Position numbers and translations under genes: made by a program. This document shows, in pieces, positions 53,402-61,482 of a stretch of DNA of 64,000 bases. The notes beneath the pieces were generated by a model that saw only the letters and a list, made by a program, of their open reading frames with translations, was not told the origin of the DNA and did not search any database. Numbering within the stretch: position 1 is the stretch's first letter; each line of letters begins with the position of its first letter. Source of the DNA: Halobacillus locisalis. Its GTDB lineage: Bacteria; Bacillota; Bacilli; Bacillales; Halobacillaceae. The stretch is taken from assembly GCF_013694105.1 (NCBI RefSeq), contig NZ_JACEFG010000001.1, positions 1,178,001 through 1,242,000 on the forward strand, given 5' to 3'.

Positions 53402-53833
53402 ATGGATCAAAAAATGCAAGCTCTTATTGAAGGACTGAATGAGGACTTAGCACACGAATATGCCGCATCTATTATGTACACATATAATGCAGCTGTGGTG
53501 ACAGGGTTATATCGCTCCGTACTAAAGCCCTTCTTCGAAAGTGAAGTCGCGGATGAACAAGGTCACGCCCTTTACTTAGCTGAGAAGATCAGCACATTAG
53601 GCGGAACACCTACCACCAAGCCAGCGGAAGTGAAACAATTGAAAGAAGTGAAAGCAATGTTGGAAGAAGCTCATGAAGCGGAACGCCAAACCATTAAACG
53701 CTATGAAGAACGTAAAACACAAGCGGAAGAATTAGGGTTGACAGAACTTTCTGTGAAACTGGATGACATGATCGCTGATGAAACAGGTCATATGGAAGAG
53801 ATCAGTCGTTTGCTGCAAGATTCTCGATTATAA
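53402..53833 (+). CDS. ferritin-like (bacterioferritin/Dps-type) protein
   Basis: 143-residue four-helix protein. Diiron-type residues appear as DLAHEYAASIMYTYNA (Glu in helix 1), SEVADEQGHALYLAEKI (ExxDExxH) and DDMIADETGHMEEI (ExxH), the ferritin-like signature. Likely iron storage or oxidative-stress protection. Start ATG 53402 follows GGAAAGGATG; the longer frame from 53294 is not supported. No known PerR or Fur box recognised upstream. Confidence 0.85.
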   Translation: MDQKMQALIEGLNEDLAHEYAASIMYTYNAAVVTGLYRSVLKPFFESEVADEQGHALYLAEKISTLGGTPTTKPAEVKQLKEVKAMLEEAHEAERQTIKRYEERKTQAEELGLTELSVKLDDMIADETGHMEEISRLLQDSRL

Positions 53834-53867
53834 GTGCTCGATATAATCCATTAAATATTTGTGTATG

Positions 53868-53898
53868 AAAGCTCCATGTTGATGGAGCTTTTTTTCAT
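53868..53898 (+). terminator. terminator of the ferritin-like gene
   Basis: 10-bp stem AAAGCTCCAT/ATGGAGCTTT with T7 tail, about 35 nt after the stop codon. Confidence 0.9.
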
Positions 53899-53971
53899 GC
53901 ATACGTAAAGTTTGAGAATATTCACAACCTATATTAAACTTTACACAATTGAACAATGAGGAGGATGCGTG

Positions 53972-55147
53972 ATGTGGGAAGATATTTTCCAGGCCATCGA
54001 TGAACAGTATGAACAAATGGTGGAGACAAGACGTTTCTTACACCAATATCCTGAAGTTTCATTTCACGAAGAAAAAACCGCTCAGTTTATTGTAGATACA
54101 TACGAGCGTATAGGAATCCCTTACGAAAGCCATGTTGGTGGTAACGGTGTCTTAGCTACGTTAAAGGGGGGACGCCCCGGCAAGACGGTCGCCTTACGTG
54201 CTGATTTCGATGCATTACCGATTGAAGAACTGAATGATGTTGAATATAAATCGAAGAACCCAGGTGCTATGCACGCTTGTGGTCACGATGGTCACACAGC
54301 AGCTCTTTTAGGCTTAGCTGAGTCTCTTCTGCCCTACAAGGATGAACTGCCCGGGACAATCGTTTTTGTCCATCAACACGCCGAAGAATATGCCCCTGGT
54401 GGCGCGAAACCCATCATAGATTCAGGAAAACTCGATCACGTCGATGCGGTTTTCGGGACTCATGTATGGGTCAATGCACCGACAGGAGTCATCCAGACGG
54501 CTCGAGGCCCCTTCATGGCTGGAGCAGACCGCTTTGAAATCACGATTCAAGGGAGAGGCGGACATGGTGCCCAACCTCACCAAACGAAGGATGCGGTCGT
54601 GATCGGCTCTCAACTTGTTACGCAACTCCAACAAGTCGTCAGTCGCCGTGTTGACCCATTGAAAACCGCCGTATTATCCGTTGGAACATTCGAATCGGGT
54701 CATACCTTTAACATCATTGCCGATTCAGCGAAGTTGACAGGTACAGTCAGAACCTTCGATCCAGAGGTACAAACACTCATTATCGAAGAGATGGAGAAAA
54801 TCATCAAAGGTACATGTGTTTCAAGCGGAGCAGAATACGAATTTAATTACGAGAAAGGGTACCCTCCCGTCGTCAACCATCCAGAAGAGGCCGGCCTTGT
54901 ACTGGATCGTTCTCAAGAAGCCGATCCCTCGCTCTCAACAGAGGAAATCGAACCCGTGATGGCTGGAGAAGATTTTGCTTACTACTTGTTAGAAAAGCCA
55001 GGCGCTTTCTATTTTACAGGTGCTCAAATCCCAGAACACTATTACCCGCATCATCATCCTAAATTCGATTTTGACGAGAACGCGTTAGTCCATGCAGCGA
55101 AGACACTCCTTCAGGCGTTCCGTAGTTATCAAGAAACGCACAGTTAA
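53972..55147 (+). CDS. yhaA: M20-family amidohydrolase (YhaA-like)
   Basis: 391-residue zinc/manganese-dependent aminoacylase-type hydrolase. Metal and catalytic sites: LRADFDALPI, MHACGHDGHTAALLG (His-Asp), FVHQHAEEYAPGGAKPII (catalytic Glu, metal Glu), GAQPHQTKDAVV and GEDFAYYL near the end; a lid domain lies at about 185-295. Related enzymes deacylate N-acyl amino acids. ATG 53972 is 7 nt after AGGAGG. Convergent with ecsB, as yhaA and the ecs operon neighbour each other in B. subtilis, but ecsC is missing here. Confidence 0.88.
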   Translation: MWEDIFQAIDEQYEQMVETRRFLHQYPEVSFHEEKTAQFIVDTYERIGIPYESHVGGNGVLATLKGGRPGKTVALRADFDALPIEELNDVEYKSKNPGAMHACGHDGHTAALLGLAESLLPYKDELPGTIVFVHQHAEEYAPGGAKPIIDSGKLDHVDAVFGTHVWVNAPTGVIQTARGPFMAGADRFEITIQGRGGHGAQPHQTKDAVVIGSQLVTQLQQVVSRRVDPLKTAVLSVGTFESGHTFNIIADSAKLTGTVRTFDPEVQTLIIEEMEKIIKGTCVSSGAEYEFNYEKGYPPVVNHPEEAGLVLDRSQEADPSLSTEEIEPVMAGEDFAYYLLEKPGAFYFTGAQIPEHYYPHHHPKFDFDENALVHAAKTLLQAFRSYQETHS

Positions 55148-55152
55148 AACAA

Positions 55153-55192
55153 ATAAGCGCACCTCCGTGTATTGTGGAGGTGCGCTTTTATT
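55153..55192. terminator. bidirectional terminator between yhaA and ecsB
   Basis: 12-bp stem AAGCGCACCTCC/GGAGGTGCGCTT with A/T runs on both sides. Confidence 0.9.
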
Positions 55193-56408
55193 AAGTGGTT
55201 AGCTTTTGTTTCACGTACATATTTACAAATGCAAGGCTGAACAAACTTCCGCCAACCCACACAGCTAGTAAGCCGATCAAGTTCCATTGGAAAATAAAGA
55301 GTAGACCGAAGAGGAACGTTTGAAACAGCAGAATCTGTTTCAACCACTTCAGAAGAGCTTGTTCTTTCCAATCCTGTTTGACCGGGTAAATATCAAGCCA
55401 AATGATGGTTCTATGGTGATTCCATAACGTCATCATTTGGAAAGCACTCAAGTAAAGGAACAGGATAGCAAAAGCAATCTTCACCCACACATTGGGGACA
55501 AACCAAATAGCCAAAGCTCCGATGGCAATTAAGCGAAGATACATCCCTAAATAATCACTACTTCTTGTAAAAGTGATGCGGTACAGGTAAGCAAAGGTCT
55601 GATCCTGCCGATACGAAACGGTAGAAATCATTGCATTCACTAGAGCATGACGCTTCTTAACCGTATTCTTCAAGTGGGGTACATCAGCAAACATGTTCGC
55701 GATTCTGTAAAATGTTCGCATGCGCTGTTGATCTTTTTCTAATAGTAAATCCCAGGCAAGCCCGGCTTTTTGCCTAGAGAGCGAATAAGAAAACAGGACG
55801 ACACCGACAAGTAAAACCGTGACAATACTGGCAAAAATCCATTCTCCCTGTGCGAGAAAATAAAAGATGGCAATGTTCAATACCGTTTTCAACCCTTGGT
55901 CCACCAGTCGGGTTCGAGGGTTCCTATCTTTGAGCATCCACCAATTCGAAATCATATTCCACGCTTTAATGACCAGTAGTATAACCATCATCATGAGATA
56001 GTATTGGATACCTAACTCCGGGTAGGAGGCGAAATACAATGGTCCTAGAGCCGCAGCAACCAACAGAATGATATACAACTGCACAATATAGCTGTAATAA
56101 AGACAGCGCTTGAAATAATCATTCAATTGATATTCAGCCGGCAACAGAAAAACTAAGTCCGGCTCTTGGAGTAGAGTACGAACAGGACTGTAGCTTGCTA
56201 CAAGCCCGAAAGCTGTCGCAATGATCCAAGCTGTCGGGAAAGACTCAGGTAGGTCTACGAGCCACTGTTGATAATAATACGCGAGAGCTGAAATAAAGAA
56301 GAGCATCGCAAACGAAATATGCCCATTGAAAATGTACTTCAAATAGCGATTCGTCTCTTTCATATGTTCAGAGAAGCGACGTCTCCAAAACTGTTTGGCA
56401 TCAATCAT
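55191..56408 (-). CDS. ecsB: ABC transporter permease EcsB
   Basis: 405-residue membrane subunit with about eight to ten helices; starts MIDAKQFWRRRFSEHMKETNRYLKYI, a family-typical cytosolic N-terminus, and contains RNPRTRLVDQGLK. With EcsA it forms the Ecs exporter linked in Bacillales to protein secretion, sporulation and competence; the substrate is thought to be a peptide. Start overlaps the ecsA stop by 4 nt. No ecsC follows. Confidence 0.9.
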   Translation of the reverse strand: MIDAKQFWRRRFSEHMKETNRYLKYIFNGHISFAMLFFISALAYYYQQWLVDLPESFPTAWIIATAFGLVASYSPVRTLLQEPDLVFLLPAEYQLNDYFKRCLYYSYIVQLYIILLVAAALGPLYFASYPELGIQYYLMMMVILLVIKAWNMISNWWMLKDRNPRTRLVDQGLKTVLNIAIFYFLAQGEWIFASIVTVLLVGVVLFSYSLSRQKAGLAWDLLLEKDQQRMRTFYRIANMFADVPHLKNTVKKRHALVNAMISTVSYRQDQTFAYLYRITFTRSSDYLGMYLRLIAIGALAIWFVPNVWVKIAFAILFLYLSAFQMMTLWNHHRTIIWLDIYPVKQDWKEQALLKWLKQILLFQTFLFGLLFIFQWNLIGLLAVWVGGSLFSLAFVNMYVKQKLTT

Positions 56409-57151
56409 GTCTGAGCCTCTTCCTTCGTCAAGGCGATATAAATATCATCTAAAGACGCCTGTGGCCGACCAAAGGATTCTCTTAATTCTTCAAGGGTTCC
56501 ATAAGCACGAATCTTACCATCGTGAAGAATGACGAATCGGTCGCAATACTTCTCAGCGGTCGCCAAGATGTGGGTGGACATCAAGATGCCGGCTCCTTTT
56601 TCTTTCATATCCTCCATCATTTGTAAGTATGATTGAATCCCAAGAGGGTCCAAGCCCACAAATGGTTCATCAACAATATACAATTCGGGTTCGATTAAAA
56701 AAGCACACATGATCATGACCTTCTGGCGCATCCCCTTAGAGAAGTGGACAGGGAACCATTTCAGCTTTTTCTCCAAGCGAAATTCTTTGAGCAGTGGGTC
56801 TAAACGTTTCTTGAACACATCTTCCGGAATATTGTAAGCCATCGCGGTTAAGTGAAGATGCTCGTAGAGAGTAAGCTCATCGTACAGGATCGGCATTTCT
56901 GGTATGTAACCTATCTGCTGGCGATACACTTCAGGGTTTTCCTCGAAAGACGTCCCATTAATGGATACCTTCCCTTTCTTCCCTTGCATCATTCCAATAA
57001 TATGTTTGATCGTCGTACTTTTACCTGCACCATTCAATCCAATCAGACCGACAATTTCTTTCGGTTTCACATCAAATGTGATGCCGTGCAAGACGTTTTT
57101 ATGAGTATATCCCCCGTGGAGGTTATCGACATTTAATAATGTATTCAACAT
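56405..57151 (-). CDS. ecsA: ABC transporter ATP-binding protein EcsA
   Basis: 248 residues. Walker A GLNGAGKSTTIKHI near residue 38, Q-loop IGYIPEMPILYDELTLYEH, signature HFSKGMRQKVMIMCA (degenerate C-loop as in EcsA), Walker B LYIVDEPFVGLDP and switch His STHILATAEKYCD. Drives the EcsB permease. ATG 57151 follows AGAGGGATGA. Divergent from hit, the arrangement in B. subtilis. Confidence 0.93.
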   Translation of the reverse strand: MLNTLLNVDNLHGGYTHKNVLHGITFDVKPKEIVGLIGLNGAGKSTTIKHIIGMMQGKKGKVSINGTSFEENPEVYRQQIGYIPEMPILYDELTLYEHLHLTAMAYNIPEDVFKKRLDPLLKEFRLEKKLKWFPVHFSKGMRQKVMIMCAFLIEPELYIVDEPFVGLDPLGIQSYLQMMEDMKEKGAGILMSTHILATAEKYCDRFVILHDGKIRAYGTLEELRESFGRPQASLDDIYIALTKEEAQT

Positions 57152-57288
57152 TCATCCCTCTTTTCATGAACTAACATTCCCCTTCAAATTTTATCACAAT
57201 TGGCGTATGAGTTGCACTTCCTGCCTATCTTTCGAGTTCTATAGCTTCATTATGATACAATAATGCAAAACCTAAAGGAGTGTTGAAG

Positions 57289-57720
57289 ATGAGCGAAGCA
57301 ACCGATTGTATTTTCTGCAAAATCATTGATGGGGACATTCCATCAGCGAAAGTGTATGAAGACGAAGATGTGTATGCTTTTCTAGACATCAGTCAAGTAA
57401 CCAAAGGACATACTCTTGTCATCCCAAAAGAACATTGCAAAGACATTTATGACACCAATGCGGACGTAGCTGAGAAACTGTTCTCAAGAATCCCTAAAAT
57501 CGCGACTGCCATTAAAGATGCTTATCAGCCAGTCGGAATGAATACCTTGAACAACAATGGTGAACACGCTGGGCAATCTGTTTTTCACCTACATATCCAC
57601 CTCATCCCACGCTACGATGAGAAGGATGGATTCGGAGCAAAATGGGAAGTTCACACAGACGACTACTCCTCCAATGACCTGCAAACGATAGCCAAGAAGA
57701 TCAGCGAGCGATTGGCTTGA
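57289..57720 (+). CDS. hit: HIT-family hydrolase Hit
   Basis: 143 residues, histidine-triad nucleotide hydrolase. N-terminal zinc-type pair CIFCKIIDGDIPSAKVYED, GHTLVIPKEH and the catalytic triad FHLHIHLIPRY near residue 102. Start ATG 57289 follows CTAAAGGAGTG; the longer frame from 57280 lies over the site. Acts on nucleoside phosphoramidates in homologues. Divergent from ecsA. Confidence 0.93.
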   Translation: MSEATDCIFCKIIDGDIPSAKVYEDEDVYAFLDISQVTKGHTLVIPKEHCKDIYDTNADVAEKLFSRIPKIATAIKDAYQPVGMNTLNNNGEHAGQSVFHLHIHLIPRYDEKDGFGAKWEVHTDDYSSNDLQTIAKKISERLA

Positions 57721-57744
57721 ATTTGAGAGAGTGTTTGATATAAT
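57717..57744 (+). promoter_or_regulatory. candidate SigA promoter of trpP
   Basis: TTGAAT, 16-nt spacer, TATAAT. It overlaps the hit stop codon and would give an untranslated leader of about 80 nt before trpP. Confidence 0.55.
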
Positions 57745-57792
57745 GTTGACATACGTTCGCATACGGTCAAAAGGACACGTATGGAATGTAAA

Positions 57793-57820
57793 TAGATGAG
57801 ATCAGAATAGTTGAGGAGAG
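57793..57820 (+). promoter_or_regulatory. TRAP-type triplet array over the trpP ribosome site
   Basis: Six triplets TAG, GAG, CAG, TAG, GAG, GAG at exact 5-nt intervals (57793, 57798, 57803, 57808, 57813, 57818), i.e. (G/U)AG with two-base spacers, one being CAG. The last two lie on the GAGGAGAG ribosome site, 8 nt before ATG 57829. This is the known layout by which tryptophan-loaded TRAP represses trpP translation in B. subtilis. mtrB is not in the window. Confidence 0.7.
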
Positions 57821-57828
57821 ATGTTCAA

Positions 57829-58380
57829 ATGAATAATCGTGTATTAGTTATGCTTTCACTCTTAGCAGGAATTGGAGCTGTCCTTCATACCGTCGTACCC
57901 CCTGTATTTTTAGGAATGCGACCGGATATGATGTTGGCGATGATGTTTCTAGGTATTTTATTGTTTCCTAAACCGTCTTACGTTCTGTTACTTTCGTTAG
58001 TGACCGGATTTATTTCAGCGCTGACTACTACGGTACCGGGCGGTCAAATTGCCAACGTCATTGAAAAGCCAATCACCGCTTTTGCTTTCTTAGCACTCGT
58101 TCTTGTAACGAAGCGATTCGCCGGCTTGAAAATGACGCAACCGATTCTTGCAGGTCTTGGTACAATGATCAGTGGAGCGATCTTTATCAGCATCGCCGTT
58201 TATGTTATCGGCATGCTACAAGGAAGCTTTGCGGCTTTATTCCTTGCCGTGGTCCTTCCCGCTACCGCTTTTAACGTATTATTCGTCGGAATCACGTATC
58301 CGATTGTAACTAAGATCTTAAAGAGAACTTCTTTAAGCCAAGCGTCTTCAATTGCAACGGCTGCAGAAAAAAGCGCATAA
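57829..58380 (+). CDS. trpP: tryptophan transporter TrpP (YhaG)
   Basis: 183-residue polytopic membrane protein (five to six helices) starting MNNRVLVMLSLLAGIGAVLH, with the conserved VPPVFLGMRPDMMLAMMFLG and TTTVPGGQIANVIEKPITAF of the TrpP/YhaG family. Imports tryptophan. ATG 57829 after GAGGAGAG. Its leader carries a TRAP-like triplet array, supporting the assignment and indicating translational repression by tryptophan. It lies between hit and yhaH as in B. subtilis. Confidence 0.88.
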   Translation: MNNRVLVMLSLLAGIGAVLHTVVPPVFLGMRPDMMLAMMFLGILLFPKPSYVLLLSLVTGFISALTTTVPGGQIANVIEKPITAFAFLALVLVTKRFAGLKMTQPILAGLGTMISGAIFISIAVYVIGMLQGSFAALFLAVVLPATAFNVLFVGITYPIVTKILKRTSLSQASSIATAAEKSA

Positions 58381-58405
58381 TCTCGCTTCAATACAGACAG
58401 ACAAC

Positions 58406-58434
58406 AAGGCACTACTTCACGGTAGTGCCTTGAT
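58406..58434 (+). terminator. terminator of trpP
   Basis: 10-bp stem AAGGCACTAC/GTAGTGCCTT with a short GATTT tail, 26 nt after the stop codon. Confidence 0.75.
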
Positions 58435-58635
58435 TTAACTTAGCATGCTGTAATCCCCTTTTCTTCAGTTGTAATTCAAAAAAAGAAGAAGCGGTTTTAG
58501 GAGTACGATGGGTTCATCTAACCATATGTCGTAGAAGACGCACCACCACTTGAAGATTTTTATTGATTTAGGTTTCAATCTTACATAATAAGAGAAAATA
58601 ACAACTAAGATGTGGATAGGAAAGGAGTTTTTTTA

Positions 58636-59043
58636 ATGCCTAATGGAAAATCACTTACTTTAGGACTGATTGTAGGTAGTGTTGTTGGTGCCGCCTATAC
58701 ATTACTTAACACCCCCTCATCGGGACGCGATTTACGTGAGAATGCTCGATTGAAAAGTGAAAATTTGAAAACCACCGTCCTAAGCTTAAGAGAAGAAGGA
58801 ACGCAATTGAAAGATCAAATCGCTCAGACTTCAAAAGAAGCAGCAGAATTGATCAAAGAGCTTTCCGAAGATGTGAAGACATCCGTTGAAAGCTGGAAAC
58901 AAACCGTAGAACCGCACCAGAAAAACATCCAAAAATATTTAGAACAAATCGAAGCCAGTTTGAAAGAGCTGGAAGAGAAAGCAAAGGATGAACAGCAAAA
59001 CAATGATACCCAGCCAAGTCACGAAGTCGTCAATCATCAATAA
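58636..59043 (+). CDS. yhaH: YtxH-domain protein YhaH
   Basis: 135 residues: a short glycine-rich hydrophobic N-terminus (LTLGLIVGSVVGAAYTLLNTPSSGRDLR, about 6-30) typical of YtxH/gas-vesicle-like stress proteins, then a long charged helix with coiled-coil character (about 40-120). Start ATG 58636 after GGAAAGGAG. The neighbouring B. subtilis gene near scoC is likewise yhaH. Function unknown; probably membrane-associated. Confidence 0.8.
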   Translation: MPNGKSLTLGLIVGSVVGAAYTLLNTPSSGRDLRENARLKSENLKTTVLSLREEGTQLKDQIAQTSKEAAELIKELSEDVKTSVESWKQTVEPHQKNIQKYLEQIEASLKELEEKAKDEQQNNDTQPSHEVVNHQ

Positions 59044-59050
59044 GGGTACG

Positions 59051-59084
59051 CGAAAGGCCTGAAGGAAATCCTTCAGGCCTTTCG
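59051..59084 (+). terminator. terminator of yhaH
   Basis: 15-bp perfect stem CGAAAGGCCTGAAGG/CCTTCAGGCCTTTCG with a weak T tail, 8 nt after the stop codon. Confidence 0.75.
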
Positions 59085-59135
59085 TATGTTCTTTTTTCTC
59101 CAAACCAAGTTTTTTCAAGATTAGAGCAGTAACCT

Positions 59136-59215
59136 TGAACACTCGATTCCGAGATGTATAGGGTTCGTCACCTTACTAGGAGTAGGGGGGTGTTTTTGAT
59201 ATGGAGAGGAACGAA
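59136..59215. repeat. repeat flank without core, copy E (empty site)
   Basis: 59136-59190 matches the reverse complement of 39708-39763 with one mismatch over 56 nt, then continues directly into TTTTTGATATGGAGAGGAACGA, which matches the other flank of copy D (39560-39581 region). The roughly 125-bp palindromic core found between these flanks in copy D is absent here. Confidence 0.75.
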
Positions 59216-59342
59216 CCCCTTAGCGTGATGAATGAGGTACCTGATAGAGCAAAGTCATTACCCTGCACAAGCCCTCCCTTCCGCATCACGTCTTTTAATT
59301 ACCGTCTAGCTTCAATGTTTCCGTTCTCCTCATAAAAGCAAG

Positions 59343-59459
59343 AAGGGACGGGAAATGGTGAGACTCCTGTGGGATGTATATGATCGGTGAGATCCCGCAA
59401 GGCGAAGCCTGAGGAAGCTCAGCACATGCCCACGGAAAGCGAGTCATTTCCCGTCCCTT
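59343..59459. repeat. dispersed palindromic element, copy F
   Basis: 117 bp with perfect 14-bp terminal inverted repeats AAGGGACGGGAAAT/ATTTCCCGTCCCTT. Inverted relative to copy C and different at four positions. Flanks (59316-59342 and 59460-59514) also match those of copy C. With copy E it fills the 570-nt gap between yhaH and opuAC. Confidence 0.8.
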
Positions 59460-59548
59460 CGAACACTACTCTAAGCAACGGAAATCATCAAACTACCTAC
59501 CCGAAAACTGAGTCATCAAGGTACGGGGGATTATCTTGAATATAAAGA

Positions 59549-59585
59549 AAAGAGAGCCGGGAGGTTGGACCTCCCGGCTCTCTTC
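59549..59585 (-). terminator. terminator of the opuA operon
   Basis: 15-bp stem AGAGAGCCGGGAGG/CCTCCCGGCTCTCT followed by TTTCTTTA on the minus strand, about 30 nt after the opuAC stop codon. Confidence 0.85.
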
Positions 59586-59615
59586 ATTCCTATTTACGAT
59601 CGAGCTTGAGTAAAA

Positions 59616-60560
59616 TTACTCAGCAGCTTTAAGATCTTCGATAGAGTCTACTTCCATATAAGATGGAACAACTAGACCTACTTTCGCACCTTCAAGGTTA
59701 GCACCAAGGTCCACTAGGTTGTCCTGGTGTTGCTCGTAAAGATCACCGTGAGTTGCTGGCAACCATGCAGCTACCATACCAGTTACTTCACCCTCAGAAA
59801 CAGATTCCCACATAGGACCGTTGTCTAGAGGTGTAATCGTAACATCAAACCCTTTTTGCTTCATCACTTCAGCTACAACGTTTGTTGAAGCAATTTCAGA
59901 ATCCCAGTTAACATACACAAGTTCTACTTCTGTACCGTCAACGTCTTCAACACCGTTTGTCCATTCGCCGACTTTGTCTTGGTTTTCTTCAATCCAAGTT
60001 TTTGCCGCTTCTGCTGGCTCTGCACCATCCGTAATGTTTAACATAACCTCTTCCATGTCAGCTGCAGTCCATTCGAACTGGTCAAGTAGTGTATAAGCAT
60101 TTGGCTTGTCTTCTTCAAGACCTGTGCGTACCATCGTCTTGATTTGCTCAGCGCCACCGAATACTTCTTTCGGATCTTCTAAATATTTAAGGTCATACTT
60201 TGCAAATTTCCAGTGTGGAGTCCAACCTGTAACAATGATAGGCTCTTCGTTTTCGTAAGCTTCACCTAAAGCCGTAGCCATGGCACCTGATGAAGAAGTA
60301 GAAACTTCCCAACCAGCCAAGTTTTCGTAATCTTCAGTAGCTGTTTGAGCTGCAGCTACAACACCAGCACCAGCTTCGATACCAGTAATTTCATAATCCA
60401 TTTCCTCACCATAACTCATTTGTTCTGTGGATTCTCCACCTTCAGATGAATCTCCTGATGTATCCTCTGATCCTTCATCTGAAGAACCACAACCTGCTGC
60501 AACTAATGTTAATGAAAGTCCAGCTGCCATACTAAGACGTTTCCAGTCAAACTTAAACAT
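59616..60560 (-). CDS. opuAC: glycine betaine-binding lipoprotein OpuAC
   Basis: 314 residues: signal peptide with lipobox VAAGC (Cys near 24), an acidic Ser/Gly linker (about 28-50), then an OpuAC-type substrate-binding domain (ITGIEAGAGVVAAAQTATEDYE, SGAMATALGEAYENEEPIIVTGW, PHWKFAKYDLKYLEDP, VAAWLPATHGDLYEQH). The conserved tryptophans GWTPHW are suited to bind the trimethylammonium group. The domain order (single, not permuted) is Bacillus type. Last gene of opuAA-opuAB-opuAC. Confidence 0.92.
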   Translation of the reverse strand: MFKFDWKRLSMAAGLSLTLVAAGCGSSDEGSEDTSGDSSEGGESTEQMSYGEEMDYEITGIEAGAGVVAAAQTATEDYENLAGWEVSTSSSGAMATALGEAYENEEPIIVTGWTPHWKFAKYDLKYLEDPKEVFGGAEQIKTMVRTGLEEDKPNAYTLLDQFEWTAADMEEVMLNITDGAEPAEAAKTWIEENQDKVGEWTNGVEDVDGTEVELVYVNWDSEIASTNVVAEVMKQKGFDVTITPLDNGPMWESVSEGEVTGMVAAWLPATHGDLYEQHQDNLVDLGANLEGAKVGLVVPSYMEVDSIEDLKAAE

Positions 60561-60636
60561 GTAAATCTCTCCCCTTTTAAATATTTTTTTATAGTAGAGG
60601 GCTGCAGAACAGCCCTGTAACTAACAATAAACGTTA

Positions 60637-61482
60637 CTATTCACCGCGTTGAGTATTTAAATTCTGGGTGAAGCGGTCAATGATGATCGCTAGAATAACA
60701 ATCCCGAGACCGGCAACGAAACCTGTACCTACTTCAGCACGTTGCAAGCCGGTAATTACGGTTTGTCCAAGCCCTTTCGCACCGATCATCGATGCGATAA
60801 CAACCATGGATAAAGCGAGCATGACAGTTTGGTTAATACCTGCCATAATGGTCGTCTTCGCCATAGGCAATTGTACTTTGAAAAGTTTCTGTGTCCCTGT
60901 TGTACCGAATGAATCAGAAGCTTCAATCAGCTCGTGAGACACTTGACGTATACCTAAGTTTGTAAAACGAACTGTTGGTGGTGTCGCAAAGATAACAGAT
61001 GCGAACACACCCGGCACCATACCGATACTGAAAAATGCTACGGCCGGAATCAAATAGACAAAGGCCGGCATCGTCTGCATAAAGTCAAGAATCGGAGTCA
61101 GGATTTTTTCTACCACTTTACTCTTCGCCATCCAAATCCCAAATGGTACACCAATGATGACACATATGAGACTGGCAAATATGACAAGGGTGAACGTATT
61201 CATCAGTTCTTCCCAAAGCTCTTGGTTCGCAATGAACCAAAGTCCAACAACCGAAAAGGCCATAAGACCGAAACGTTTTCCTGATACGAAGAACGCAATC
61301 AGGCCAACAATAACGATGAACAACCAAACAGGAATGTTCATTAACCAATCTTCTGCAAACATTTCGATGAAGTCACCGAAATCATTTTTTATAAAATCAA
61401 ATAAAAACTCAAATGTATCTGTAATCCACTCTGTAGCGCTTGATATCCACTCAGCTACTGGAATTTTAGGCATCAGACCCAT
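60637..61482 (-). CDS. opuAB: glycine betaine ABC transporter permease OpuAB
   Basis: 281 residues with about six to seven helices. The MetI-like permease signature is GASDSFGT-type EASDSFGTTGTQKLFKVQLPMA (EAA loop, about residue 190) and ends RAEVGTGFVAGLGIVILAIIIDR. Imports glycine betaine and related osmoprotectants with OpuAA and OpuAC. Starts at ATG 61482, 17 nt inside opuAA. Confidence 0.93.
   Translation of the reverse strand: MGLMPKIPVAEWISSATEWITDTFEFLFDFIKNDFGDFIEMFAEDWLMNIPVWLFIVIVGLIAFFVSGKRFGLMAFSVVGLWFIANQELWEELMNTFTLVIFASLICVIIGVPFGIWMAKSKVVEKILTPILDFMQTMPAFVYLIPAVAFFSIGMVPGVFASVIFATPPTVRFTNLGIRQVSHELIEASDSFGTTGTQKLFKVQLPMAKTTIMAGINQTVMLALSMVVIASMIGAKGLGQTVITGLQRAEVGTGFVAGLGIVILAIIIDRFTQNLNTQRGE

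Noticed and set aside
57745-57778. TTGACA followed by ACGTTCGCATACG upstream of trpP, considered as a promoter or LexA-type site.
   Set aside because: No -10 at usable spacing and the palindrome does not fit the CGAAC-N4-GTTCG consensus; the TTGAAT-16-TATAAT just upstream is better.
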